Positions 51,732-60,216 are shown, counted from the stretch's first letter. The stretch is DNA of 64,000 nucleotides from Cryptosporangium arvum DSM 44712 (GCF_000585375.1 NZ_KK073874.1:2108001-2172000), one strand, 5' to 3'. Made by a program: numbers and translations. The notes: a model not told the origin generated them from the letters alone.

Positions 51732-54622
51732 CAGAAGCCGCCCGGCTCGTCCTCGGGCCACCAGACCGGGCTCGGGTGACCGTTTGCCGCCGGCCCGGGC
51801 GTGCCGTGCCCGTTACCGCCACGGCCGTTCCCGCTTCGGCCGTTCCCGCCCCGGCCGTTCCCGCCCCGGCCGTTCCCGCCCCGGCCGTTGAGTCCGGGGC
51901 CGTTGAGTCCGGCGCCGGGCGCCGGCGGGTAGTCGACCGGTGCGGGTGGGCGGTACCCGGCGTCCGGAGCGCGGTGCGTCGTCCGCCGTGACCCCACCGG
52001 CTCCTCCGTGACGGCCGCGTGGGCGCCGCGGTGCCCGGCCGGGAGCTCCAGCGGCATGATCGGGGCGATCGGGCCGTCACCCGGCAACGGACCGCCGGTC
52101 AGGCGCTCGCAGAGCAGCGTGGTCCAGCGGCGCGCGGTGGCCGGCCGGCCGTCGAGCATGACGACCGGCAGACCGAAGTGCAGCACGCTGCCGGGCTCGA
52201 CGGTCTCGTCGGCGCCGTGCACGGCGAGCGCGTCGACCCGGTCGAGCGCGTCCAGGAACCGCGCCGTGTCGGCGTTCTTGCGCGTGGCGTCGACGCAGGC
52301 CCAGACCTGGGTCGGGGCGAGCGCGGCGATCGTCGCGCGCGGCGAACCGTCGGCGCCCGGCGTCACCGCGGCCGGGCGGCCGATCGGCGAGCCCGCGGTG
52401 GCCTCGACGACCACGATCCGGGGACCGGCCGACGAGTGCAGCTCGGCCGCCCTCCGGACCGCCTCCTCCGGGCCGGAGATCCGATGGGAGCGGCGCAGAC
52501 CGGTACCGGCGATCGAGCCCGCGACGAGCGTCGCCGACGGGTCGATGCCGGCCGAGAGCGCGGCGATCTGTCCCGCGACCACGAGCGCCGGTTCGGCGTC
52601 ACCGACGATCACCAGCACCTCGCCGGGGCGAGAGGGCAGCGCCGGGGGATAGGGCAGCCCGGCGACCGCCCTGGCCACCGCGGTCCACGGGTCGGGCCCG
52701 ACGGCGCGGGCCGCGATGTGCACCGGCACGCCGTTGCGGACGAGCTGGACCGCCGGATGGTCGTAGCCGTTGCGGGCGGTGGGTTTGGGGGGAAGCCGGC
52801 GCATCGGCTGCACCGCGGTGGGCGGCCCGTCGATCTCCGGCGGGAGGCCGGGCGCGACCGGTGTGCCCGGCGTGTGCGGTCCGGTGGGCGCGTGCGGTCC
52901 GGTAGGGGCGTGCGGTCCGGTGGGGGCGTGCGGTCCGGTGGATGCGTGCGGTCCGGTGGGGCCGGGGTGGGCCGGGACGCTGGCTCGGCCGGTCGCGGGC
53001 CGCTGATCGTCGGCGGCGAGGACCGGGTGCCCAGGGGTCGCGACGTCGGTCCGCTGGACCGCGGACGTGCCCCACTCCGCCGCCGCGGGAGCCGACCGGC
53101 GCGGTGCGGGGGAGACCGGGTGAGCACCGCGCACGGTGCGGCGCCGCGGTTGCGGCCGGGCGATCAGAACCTCCGCGGTGACCGCGCCGTCCTCGTCCTC
53201 GTCGATCCGGTCGGAGCTCGGGGAACCCGGCCCCGCCCTCCCGTCACGGCGTCCCGGACTCCGCTCCACCGAACCCCGCCGCCCGGTGCCGGACCGGTGC
53301 TCCGGCTCTCCGCGGTGCCCGGGCTCTTCGTGGTGTTCCGGCTCCTCGGCCTCCGAACGGCCGCGGCGCCGTGCTCCGACCAGGCGTCCCGACGGTTCGT
53401 CGTGCTCCGAGGTGTCGTGGCGCTGGGTGCTGTCGTGGTGCTGGGTGTTGTCGTGGTGCTGGGTGTTGTCGTGGTGCTGGGCATCCGTGAAGCGGTCCGC
53501 ACCTCGGGAGCGGTCGGCTTCGTCGTGGGGTTCCGCGTCCTCGTCGGGTTCGGTGCCGTCGCGGCGGGTGCCGGGTGCGGGGGAGGTGGCGCGGGGGCGT
53601 GCGATGTCGGCCGGCGATTCGGTGGCCACCGACGCGTCGTCGTCCGATCCGGCGTCCTCGCCGGGCATCGAATCCGCGGCGCCGGGTCCGGACACGATCC
53701 GGATGCGTCCGTTGCGGCGGCTCGCGGTGCGCTGCTCGTTCTCGGCGGCCTCGGCGGCGAGTTCCGCGGCCCGGCGTCGTGCCCGTTCCGCGAGCTTCGC
53801 GGCTACCGAAGGACCGTTCAACACCGGCCCCCCGCTCGAACCGGGCTTCCCAGCCGTCCCGTGCCCGGCCGTCCCGTGCCCAGCCGCCCCGTGCCCAGCC
53901 GCCCCGTGCCCAGCCGCCCCGCGCCCAGCCGCCCCGCGCCCAGCAGCCTCCGGCCCGGCCTCGGGCCCGGTGATCCCGGTTCCCGCACCTCCGCGTCCGG
54001 CAGCTGCGGGCCCGGTGGTTCCGGTTCCCGCACCTCCGCGTCCGGCAGCTGCGGGCCCGTTGATCCCGGTCCCCGCACTTCCGCGCCCGGCCACTCCGGC
54101 CCCGCGCTCACCGACGCCCTGCCCCGTGGCCGTGGAACCCTGAGCCCCGGCACCCCCTCGGGCGGAATCGTCCGTCGCCCCGGGCAACGGGCCGGCCGCC
54201 GCCGTGTCGGCCAGACCGTCGAACACCCCGAACCGCGTCGCACCAGCCCCGACACCACCCGCGGGCTCGATCGTGCGGCGCGCAGCGTCCCCGCTCCGTT
54301 CCGCCAGCACCTCGGCGAACCGCGCGGCGTTGCCCGGTCGCGCCACCGGACGTTCGACGGAGTCCTGTGCCTCCGCCCGCGCGAGCAGCGCGGTCAACCC
54401 GTCCGCGGTCGGCGCGTCGAGGTCCTCGCTCTCGTCCGGCGACTCCTCCGGATCGAGGATGTCAACCGCGATCTCGAACCGCTGCTTCGCGAAGAAGCCG
54501 GCCAGCCCTCCGCTCCGCACCCGCTCGGCGGACACGATCCGCGCCGCCGAACCGTGTTCCTCCTTGATCTTCGCGAGCAGCGATTCCAGATCCGGACCCT
54601 CAAGCAACAGCCGGGTAGACAC
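51731..54622 (-). CDS. FlhF-like protein with degenerate GTPase domain and repeat-rich linker
   Basis: A 963-residue protein at the flhF position after flhA. Residues 1-55 resemble the FlhF N-terminus (LLEGPDLESLLAKIKEEHG, then GGLAGFFAKQRFEIAVDI). Residues about 60-640 are a low-complexity linker with five tandem-repeat blocks. Residues about 660-850 resemble the SRP-type GTPase of FlhF in order: VLVIVGDAEPALVVAGQIAAL where a P-loop should be, IVVVEATAGSP where DTAGR is expected, and DALAVHGADETVEPGSVLHFGLPVVMLDG, like the TKLDE(T)...G...GLP...G end. The GKT/GKS lysine-threonine is absent. The tail repeats GNGRG. GTG 54622 overlaps flhA by 23 bases. FlhF normally sets flagellar number and pole. 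This one is unlikely to bind GTP. Confidence 0.75.
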   Translation of the reverse strand: MSTRLLLEGPDLESLLAKIKEEHGSAARIVSAERVRSGGLAGFFAKQRFEIAVDILDPEESPDESEDLDAPTADGLTALLARAEAQDSVERPVARPGNAARFAEVLAERSGDAARRTIEPAGGVGAGATRFGVFDGLADTAAAGPLPGATDDSARGGAGAQGSTATGQGVGERGAGVAGRGSAGTGINGPAAAGRGGAGTGTTGPAAAGRGGAGTGITGPEAGPEAAGRGAAGRGAAGHGAAGHGAAGHGTAGHGTAGKPGSSGGPVLNGPSVAAKLAERARRRAAELAAEAAENEQRTASRRNGRIRIVSGPGAADSMPGEDAGSDDDASVATESPADIARPRATSPAPGTRRDGTEPDEDAEPHDEADRSRGADRFTDAQHHDNTQHHDNTQHHDSTQRHDTSEHDEPSGRLVGARRRGRSEAEEPEHHEEPGHRGEPEHRSGTGRRGSVERSPGRRDGRAGPGSPSSDRIDEDEDGAVTAEVLIARPQPRRRTVRGAHPVSPAPRRSAPAAAEWGTSAVQRTDVATPGHPVLAADDQRPATGRASVPAHPGPTGPHASTGPHAPTGPHAPTGPHAPTGPHTPGTPVAPGLPPEIDGPPTAVQPMRRLPPKPTARNGYDHPAVQLVRNGVPVHIAARAVGPDPWTAVARAVAGLPYPPALPSRPGEVLVIVGDAEPALVVAGQIAALSAGIDPSATLVAGSIAGTGLRRSHRISGPEEAVRRAAELHSSAGPRIVVVEATAGSPIGRPAAVTPGADGSPRATIAALAPTQVWACVDATRKNADTARFLDALDRVDALAVHGADETVEPGSVLHFGLPVVMLDGRPATARRWTTLLCERLTGGPLPGDGPIAPIMPLELPAGHRGAHAAVTEEPVGSRRTTHRAPDAGYRPPAPVDYPPAPGAGLNGPGLNGRGGNGRGGNGRGGNGRSGNGRGGNGHGTPGPAANGHPSPVWWPEDEPGGF
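51821..51890. repeat. 15-bp tandem repeat, about 4.7 copies, inside the flhF-like gene
   Basis: Units of CCGGCCGTTCCCGCC with slight changes encode repeats of Gly-Asn-Gly-Arg-Gly in the C-terminal tail of the protein. Confidence 0.9.
52875..52964. repeat. 18-bp tandem repeat, 5 copies, inside the flhF-like gene
   Basis: Five units close to TGCGGTCCGGTGGGGGCG encode the six-residue repeat Thr-Gly-Pro-His-Ala-Pro before the GTPase-like domain. Confidence 0.9.
53414..53485. repeat. 18-bp tandem repeat, 4 copies, inside the flhF-like gene
   Basis: Four units close to GTCGTGGTGCTGGGTGTT encode Gln-His-His-Asp-Asn-Thr repeats, a histidine/aspartate-rich stretch that might bind metal. Confidence 0.9.
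53851..53940. repeat. 15-bp tandem repeat, 6 copies, inside the flhF-like gene
   Basis: Six units close to CAGCCGCCCCGTGCC encode Gly-(His/Arg)-Gly-Ala-Ala repeats. Confidence 0.9.
53981..54090. repeat. 45-bp tandem repeat, about 2.4 copies, inside the flhF-like gene
   Basis: Two units of 45 bases (53981-54025, 54026-54070) and a partial third encode a 15-residue Gly/Ala/Thr-rich repeat containing GPAAAGRGGAGTG. Confidence 0.9.
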
Positions 54623-56681
54623 CGCCCACCACCCCCACGGTCTCGATCTGGGCGGAGACGCCCGAGATCTCGGTGTACGACAGCACCGGGAGGCGCGGCG
54701 TCGCGAGCCGGACCAGCCGCTGCAGCGGCAATCTCAGGACCGGCGAGCAGACCAGCACCGCGGTGGTGCCCCGCTGCTCCGCCGTGTCGAACAGCCGGTG
54801 CGCCTCGGTGACGAGCGCCTCGGCCCGCGCGGTGTCCACGCCGAGCTGGATCCCGCCCTCGCCGGGGCGCAGCGATTCCAGCAGCGCCTGTTCGATCTGC
54901 GGGTCGAGCGTCATCACCGGCAGGCGCCCCTCGACGACGTAGTGGTTGGCGATCGCCGGGCCGAGCGAGCTGCGCGCGGCTTCGAGCAGCCCGTCGGGAG
55001 TGCTCCCCGCCTTCGCGGCCAGCGACAGCCCTTCGAAGATCCGGACCAGGTCGCGGATCGGCACCCCTTCGTCGAGGAGGTGCTGGAGCACCCGCTGGAT
55101 CTCACCCAGGCTGAGCAGTGCCGGCGTCAGCTCCTCGATCACGACCGGGTGCGACCGCTTAACGACCTCGGTGAGGTTGCGGACGTCTTCCCGGCCGAGC
55201 AGCCGCGACGCGTTCTGGCGCACCACCTCGGCCAGGTGCGTGATCACCACCGAGGCCCGGTCGACGACGGTCGCGCCCATGATCTCGGCCTGGTGTCGCA
55301 GCTCGGCCGGGATCCACTTGCCCTCGAGCCCGAACACCGGCTCGTGCCCGGCGCGTCCCGGCAGCGCCTCCAGACCGTCGCCGATCGCCAGCGCGGTGCC
55401 GGGCGGCGCCTGGCCCCGCGCCACTTCGACGCCGCTGATCCGGATGCCGTAGCTGGAGAGCGGCAGGTCCAGGTCGTCGTGGGTGCGCACCGGCGGCATG
55501 ATGATGCCGAGTTCGAGCGCGACCTTGCGACGCAGCGCACGCACCCGGTCGAGCAGGTCGCCGCCGGAGGTGTCGACGAGGTCCACCAGGTCCGGCGCGA
55601 GCGCGAGCTCGAGCGGGTCGACCCGCATCTCCCCGAGGAGCGCCTCGGGCGAGTCCGGCGACGGGCCGGTCGGCGTCGCCGTCGCGGCCTGTTCCGCGGC
55701 CTCGTCCTCTTTCCGCTGATCCGCGGAGGGCAGCCGCGACGCCAGGAAGAGCGTCCCCGCGCCCAGCAGCAGGAACGGCAACTTGGGCAGGCCGGGGATC
55801 AGGCAGAGCGCGAGCGCGGCGGCCCCGGCGATCTGCACCGCCCGCTTCTGGGCTCCGAGCTGCCCGACCACCGACGTCCCCATGTCGCCGGAGGTCGCCG
55901 AGCGGGTCACGATCAGACCGGTGGACACCGACAGCAGCAGTGCCGGGATCTGGGAGACCAGGCCGTCGCCGATGCTCAGGAGGCTGTAGGTGTTGACCGC
56001 CTCCATCGGGGCCATGCCCTTCTGGAGGATCCCGACGGTCATGCCACCGATCAGGTTGATCGCCGTGATGACGATCGCCGCGATCGCGTCGCCTTTGACG
56101 AACTTCGAGGCACCGTCCATCGAGCCGTAGAAGTCGGCTTCCGCGGCGACGTCCTCGCGGCGGCGGCGCGCCTCGCCTTCGTCGATCAGACCGGCGTTGA
56201 GGTCGGCGTCGATCGCCATCTGCTTACCGGGCATCGCGTCGAGCGTGAACCGGGCGCCGACCTCCGCGACCCGCTCGGCACCCTTGGTGATGACCAGGAA
56301 CTGGATGACGACCAGGATCAGGAACATGACCAGGCCGATGATCAGCGAGCCACCGACGACGAAGTGACCGAAGGCCTCGATGACGTGCCCGGCGAATCCG
56401 TCGAGCAGCACCAGGCGGGTGGCGCTGATGTTCAGCGCGAGCCGGAACAGCGTCGCGACGAGCAGCAGCGCGGGGAAGATCGAGAAGTCCAGCGGGCGCG
56501 TCACGTACAAGCTGACCAGTACGATGACCAGCGACAACGTGATGTTCAAAGCCAGCAGGATGTCCAGCAGAAAGGTCGGCAGCGGCACGACCATCATCAC
56601 GATGATGGATACGATGCCGACCGGTACGGCGAACGGCCCGATCGCCTTGAAGTTCACGGCGCTCCGCAGGTACGACGACAT
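54600..56681 (-). CDS. flhA: flagellar type III export protein FlhA
   Basis: A 693-residue protein of the FHIPEP family, the export gate's ion-conducting and cargo-docking part. About eight membrane helices occupy residues 15-320 (VGIVSIIVMMVVPLPTFLLDILLALNITLS, SIFPALLLVATLFRLALNISATRLVL). The conserved FHIPEP cytoplasmic loop has MPGKQMAIDADLNAGLID and DFYGSMDGASKFVKGDAIA. The C-terminal cytoplasmic domain (about 360-693) binds export chaperones. ATG 56681 starts MSSYLRSAVNFK. It has its own FliA-type promoter (56724-56751), separate from the motB-flhB operon. Confidence 0.97.
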   Translation of the reverse strand: MSSYLRSAVNFKAIGPFAVPVGIVSIIVMMVVPLPTFLLDILLALNITLSLVIVLVSLYVTRPLDFSIFPALLLVATLFRLALNISATRLVLLDGFAGHVIEAFGHFVVGGSLIIGLVMFLILVVIQFLVITKGAERVAEVGARFTLDAMPGKQMAIDADLNAGLIDEGEARRRREDVAAEADFYGSMDGASKFVKGDAIAAIVITAINLIGGMTVGILQKGMAPMEAVNTYSLLSIGDGLVSQIPALLLSVSTGLIVTRSATSGDMGTSVVGQLGAQKRAVQIAGAAALALCLIPGLPKLPFLLLGAGTLFLASRLPSADQRKEDEAAEQAATATPTGPSPDSPEALLGEMRVDPLELALAPDLVDLVDTSGGDLLDRVRALRRKVALELGIIMPPVRTHDDLDLPLSSYGIRISGVEVARGQAPPGTALAIGDGLEALPGRAGHEPVFGLEGKWIPAELRHQAEIMGATVVDRASVVITHLAEVVRQNASRLLGREDVRNLTEVVKRSHPVVIEELTPALLSLGEIQRVLQHLLDEGVPIRDLVRIFEGLSLAAKAGSTPDGLLEAARSSLGPAIANHYVVEGRLPVMTLDPQIEQALLESLRPGEGGIQLGVDTARAEALVTEAHRLFDTAEQRGTTAVLVCSPVLRLPLQRLVRLATPRLPVLSYTEISGVSAQIETVGVVGGVYPAVA

Positions 56682-56723
56682 GCCCGATCCGTCGGGCTCC
56701 CCGCTGCCGTCCTGGCTTGTGCC

Positions 56724-56751
56724 CCATCGGCACCCGGGCGCCGGGCCTGAG
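56724..56751 (-). promoter_or_regulatory. FliA-type promoter candidate of flhA
   Basis: On the minus strand CTCA (56751-56748), 16 bases, then GCCGATGG (56731-56724), which matches GCCGATAA at six of eight positions. It is the cleanest of the set. It lies 43 bases before the flhA ATG and divergent from the EAL-HDOD gene's element. Confidence 0.7.
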
Positions 56752-56763
56752 GGATTCTTTTGC

Positions 56764-56790
56764 TTCACCCGGGGCATCCCCCGCCGATGT
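56764..56790 (+). promoter_or_regulatory. FliA-type promoter candidate of the EAL-HDOD gene
   Basis: TTCA (56764-56767), 15 bases, then GCCGATGT (56783-56790), six of eight positions matching GCCGATAA. Initiation about seven bases later would fall on the GTG at 56798, giving a leaderless message. The match is one base poorer in the -35 than those of flhA and cheB. Confidence 0.5.
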
Positions 56791-56797
56791 CATCGAC

Positions 56798-58048
56798 GTG
56801 CACCCAGTCCCCGCGCCGCCGCAGCCCGTCGCGGACAGCACTGAGACGCTCTACGTGGCCCGCCAGCCGATCGTCAACCGCGACGGCCAGCTGATCGCCT
56901 ACGAGCTCCTGTTCCGCGACGCTCCCGGCGCGACCGCCTCCACCGAGCGCGCCGCGGCGGCCACCAGCCGGGTGCTCGTCAACGCGTTCGCCGAGTTCGG
57001 GCTGGAACGCCTGGTCGGGGACCGGCTCGGGTTCGTCAACCTCACCGCCGAGTTCCTCGCCGGTGATCTGCCGCTGCCGTTCGCGCCGGACCTGGCCGTG
57101 CTCGAGGTCCTGGAGACCGTCGAGGTCGACGACCGGGTGGTGGCCGGCGTCGCCGACCTGGCCCGGCAGGGGTACGCGATCGCGCTCGACGACTTCGTCT
57201 GGGGCACCAGCATCGATCGGCTGCTCGACTACGCCACGTACATCAAGTTCGAGGTCGCCGGCGTCGACCCGACGCTGCTCGGCGAACGTGTCGCGATCGC
57301 ACGCCGGCGCAAGCGGAGCATCAAGTTGCTGGCCGAGCGCCTGGAGACCGACGCGGACTACCAGCTGGCGCGGGACCTCGGCTTCGAGCTGTTCCAGGGG
57401 TACCTGCTCGGCCGGCCGGAGACGTTGACCGCGGAGGCGATCAGCCCGTCGAAAGCGCGCCAGCTCGAGCTGCTGGGCCTGCTGACCAGCCCGGACGTCG
57501 ACTTGCCGAAGTTGTCGTCGGTGATCGCGGCCGACCCGGGGCTGGCACTGCGCATCCTGCGCGCCACGAACTCGGCCTCGGTCGGGCAGCGGCGGCGGAT
57601 CGCGTCGATCCAGGACGCGGTGGTCATTCTCGGGCTCGAACGGCTGCGTCAGTGGCTCGCGGTGATGATCGTCAGCGACCTGTCGGGGGCCGGTGAGGCC
57701 GACCTGTCGATCCCGATGGTGCGCGGCCGGTGGATCCAGAACATCGCGACGCAGGCCCACCTGCCCGCCGACGTCGGCTTCACGATCGGTCTGCTGTCCG
57801 GCGTGGCCGAGTTGCTGGGCGTCGACGCCAGGGACCTCGCCGACCGGCTCCCGCTCACCGACGAGGTGCAGGCCGCGCTGGTCGAGGAGCAGGGTGAGTT
57901 CGGCGTCGTGCTGAACGCGATCCGTGCCTACGAGTCCGGCGCGCGCGGGATGGCGCGGGTGCAGAACAAGCTCTCGCTGGCCGTCCTCGCGAAGAGCTAC
58001 CTCGAGGCCGCCGCCTGGCAGGTCTCCACGTCGGCGGCGATCGGCTAG
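56798..58048 (+). CDS. EAL-HDOD domain signalling protein
   Basis: A 416-residue protein of the EAL plus HDOD type (Bacillus YuxH family). The N-terminal EAL-like part (about 15-215) has YVARQPIVNRDGQLIAYELLFRD and QGYAIALDDFVWG, but the EAL glutamate motif reads LEVLE, and the full catalytic set for cyclic-di-GMP cleavage is not evident. The HDOD domain (about 215-400) has LPKLSSVIAADPGLALRILRATNSAS. Family members often regulate motility without phosphodiesterase activity. It runs opposite to the flagellar genes, between flhB and flhA. GTG 56798 may be leaderless. Confidence 0.9.
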   Translation: MHPVPAPPQPVADSTETLYVARQPIVNRDGQLIAYELLFRDAPGATASTERAAAATSRVLVNAFAEFGLERLVGDRLGFVNLTAEFLAGDLPLPFAPDLAVLEVLETVEVDDRVVAGVADLARQGYAIALDDFVWGTSIDRLLDYATYIKFEVAGVDPTLLGERVAIARRRKRSIKLLAERLETDADYQLARDLGFELFQGYLLGRPETLTAEAISPSKARQLELLGLLTSPDVDLPKLSSVIAADPGLALRILRATNSASVGQRRRIASIQDAVVILGLERLRQWLAVMIVSDLSGAGEADLSIPMVRGRWIQNIATQAHLPADVGFTIGLLSGVAELLGVDARDLADRLPLTDEVQAALVEEQGEFGVVLNAIRAYESGARGMARVQNKLSLAVLAKSYLEAAAWQVSTSAAIG

Positions 58049-58058
58049 CGGCCGGGCG

Positions 58059-59165
58059 TCACTCCGGCGCCGCGGGCAGCGCCACCCGGCGGTTGGCCGG
58101 CAGTCGGTGCGTACCGGCCGCGGCGCCCTTGGCCTTGAGCGACATGACGAACGCGAGCACGGTCGCCACCGCCGCGTACAGCTCCGGCGGGATCTCCTGA
58201 CCGATGTCGCACGCCTTGTACAGCGTCCGGGCCAGCGCGACGTCCTGGATCACCGGCACCCGGTTCTCGGTGCCGAGCTCACGGATCTTCTGCGCGATCG
58301 TGCCGGTGCCCTTCGCCACCACCCGCGGCGCGCCCTTCAGCGGGTCGTACCGGAGCGCGACCGCGTAGTGCGTCGGGTTGACGATCACGGCGTCGGCCTT
58401 GGGGACGTCGGCCATCATGCGGTTGCGTGACATCGCCATCTGCTTGGCCCGGATCGCACCTTTGACGTGCGGGTCACCCTCGCTCTTCTTGTGCTCCTCC
58501 TTGATGTCCTGCTTGCTCATCCGCAACTGCTTGTCGGTCCGACGCTTGGCGACGGCGTAGTCGGCGGCGGCCATCACGAGCCCGGCCGCCGCCGCCGACC
58601 GGATCAGCCGTTCCACCGTGACCACGACCTGCTCCATGATCACTGCGGTCGGGATCTGCCCGTTGCCCATCAGGACCGGGATGACGTCCTTGATCGACCA
58701 GTAGAGGACGGCGCCGATCACCCCGCTCTTGACGATCGTTTTGATCGCCTCCCACAGCGCGTGCGGGCCGAGGATCTTCTTGAGTCCGGAGAACGGGTTG
58801 AGCTTGCTGAACTTCGGCTTGAGCAGCTTCGTCGCGAAGTTCAGACCGCCCTGCGCGGCGGTGGAGCCGATGCCGGTGAGCATCATCCCGACCGCGAGCG
58901 GCGCGACCGTGAGTGCGATCGCCGGCAGCATGTCGGTCAGCAGCCCGAGCATGCGGTTCGCGTCGGGGTCCTCGACGACGTCGATCGCTTTCTCGAACAG
59001 CGTCCGGGCGCGGTCCATCATCGAACGGATCACCATCGGCAGCAGGAAGCTCGCCAGCAGCATCCCCACCCAGGCCCCGAGGTCGGGGGTCCGGGCTATC
59101 TGGCCCTCCTTCCGGGCCTTCTTCTTCTTTTGCGGTGTCGGCTTCTCGGTCTTCTCACCGGACAC
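58059..59165 (-). CDS. flhB: flagellar type III export protein FlhB
   Basis: A 368-residue substrate-specificity switch of the export gate. Four membrane helices lie within residues 30-205, and the linker is Lys-rich (KRRTDKQLRMSKQDIKEEHKKSEGD). The autocleavage motif NPTHYAVALRY has N263-P264-T265-H266, as required. GTG 59165 begins MSGEKTEKPTPQKKKK. It ends the operon that starts at or before motB, and it is convergent with the EAL-HDOD gene, 10 bases apart. Confidence 0.97.
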   Translation of the reverse strand: MSGEKTEKPTPQKKKKARKEGQIARTPDLGAWVGMLLASFLLPMVIRSMMDRARTLFEKAIDVVEDPDANRMLGLLTDMLPAIALTVAPLAVGMMLTGIGSTAAQGGLNFATKLLKPKFSKLNPFSGLKKILGPHALWEAIKTIVKSGVIGAVLYWSIKDVIPVLMGNGQIPTAVIMEQVVVTVERLIRSAAAAGLVMAAADYAVAKRRTDKQLRMSKQDIKEEHKKSEGDPHVKGAIRAKQMAMSRNRMMADVPKADAVIVNPTHYAVALRYDPLKGAPRVVAKGTGTIAQKIRELGTENRVPVIQDVALARTLYKACDIGQEIPPELYAAVATVLAFVMSLKAKGAAAGTHRLPANRRVALPAAPE

Positions 59166-59168
59166 GGT

Positions 59169-59933
59169 TCACGCCCGGATCACGGTCATCACGGCCACCA
59201 CCGCGGTGTCGACGACCTCCTCGACCATGCCCGGCACGATGCCGATCGCCAGCCCGCCCAGCAGCATCGTCATCAGGATCTTGACCGGGAACCCCAGCGA
59301 GAACGCGTTGAGCGCCGGGGCCGCCCTGGTCAGCAGGCCGAGCGCGACGTCGGTGCAGAAGAGCACCGCGATCAGCGGCCCGGCGATCTGCATCGCGGCC
59401 AGGAACATCTGCCCGATGCCCTCGGTGAGCACGTGGCCCAGCGCCGAGAACGACAGGATCCCGGTCAGCGGGACCGCGTCGTAGGACTCCGCGAAGCCCC
59501 GGATGATCAGCGCATGGCCGCCGGTGGCGAACAGCAACGTCGTCGCGAGCAGGTTGTAGAAGCGGCCGAACGGGGCGGTCTGCGTGTTGGCCATCGGGTC
59601 GTAGGCCATCGCGACCTGGAAGCCGCCGAACATGTCGATCAGGTCGCCGGCGACCTGGAACGCGGTGAACAGCAGCGCGGTGATGTAGCCCAGCGCGGCG
59701 CCGACCACGACCTGCTGGGCGGCACTGGACACGAGCGGCGCCCACTCCAGCGGCGGGGCCTGGCTCTGCACGGCCGGCCCCACCGCGAGCGCGATCGTCA
59801 GCGCCAGGATCGCTTTGATCCGCGCGGAGATCATCGGCGCCGCGAACGGCGGCACCACGATCAGCCACGCCGACGCGCGGACGGTGGCGAGTAGCAGCGC
59901 CACCAGCTGCGACCCCTCGAATTGCCAGGTCAT
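59169..59933 (-). CDS. fliR: flagellar export gate protein FliR
   Basis: A 254-residue membrane protein with about six helices: LLLATVRASAWLIVVPPF, ISARIKAILALTIALAVGPAV, QQVVVGAALGYITALLFTAFQVAGDLIDMFGG (the conserved G-D-L-I-D region), and MQIAGPLIAVLFCTDVALGLLTRAAPALNAFSLGFPVKI. It assembles with FliP and FliQ. ATG 59933 overlaps fliQ by four bases, and flhB follows three bases after the stop. Confidence 0.96.
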   Translation of the reverse strand: MTWQFEGSQLVALLLATVRASAWLIVVPPFAAPMISARIKAILALTIALAVGPAVQSQAPPLEWAPLVSSAAQQVVVGAALGYITALLFTAFQVAGDLIDMFGGFQVAMAYDPMANTQTAPFGRFYNLLATTLLFATGGHALIIRGFAESYDAVPLTGILSFSALGHVLTEGIGQMFLAAMQIAGPLIAVLFCTDVALGLLTRAAPALNAFSLGFPVKILMTMLLGGLAIGIVPGMVEEVVDTAVVAVMTVIRA

Positions 59934-60205
59934 GACCCGGACAGGAGCGTGGGTATCCGGGCGTAGATCTGGGTCGTGTACGACACCAGCTCGTGCAGCA
60001 TCCAGTTGCCGCCGAGCAGCAGCGCGGCCCCCGCGGCGATGGCTTTCGGCACGAACGAGAGCGTCTGTTCCTGGATCTGGGTCACCGACTGAAACAGCGA
60101 GATCAGGAAGCCGACGCCGAGCGTCGTGAGCAGGATCGGCGCGCTGAGCTTCGCGATGATCGTCATCGTGTAGAGCCCGATCTCGATGATCTGCGCATCG
60201 GTCAT
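59930..60205 (-). CDS. fliQ: flagellar export gate protein FliQ
   Basis: A 91-residue protein with two membrane hairpin helices (IGLYTMTIIAKLSAPILLTTLGVGFLISLFQSVTQIQEQTLSFVPK, the standard FliQ core). ATG 60205 has a strong ribosome site (GGAGG, five bases upstream). It lies 11 bases after fliP and overlaps fliR by four bases. Confidence 0.96.
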   Translation of the reverse strand: MTDAQIIEIGLYTMTIIAKLSAPILLTTLGVGFLISLFQSVTQIQEQTLSFVPKAIAAGAALLLGGNWMLHELVSYTTQIYARIPTLLSGS

Positions 60206-60216
60206 GAGGTGGCCTC

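Noticed and set aside
53414-53940. Repeat arrays as a CRISPR
   Set aside because: Units are directly contiguous without unique spacers, and all are in frame inside one coding sequence.
52019-54811. Long plus-strand open frame opposite the flhF-like gene
   Set aside because: Its translation is low-complexity Arg/Pro/Gly/Ser, and the minus-strand frame carries the FlhF-like ends and coupled overlaps with both neighbours.
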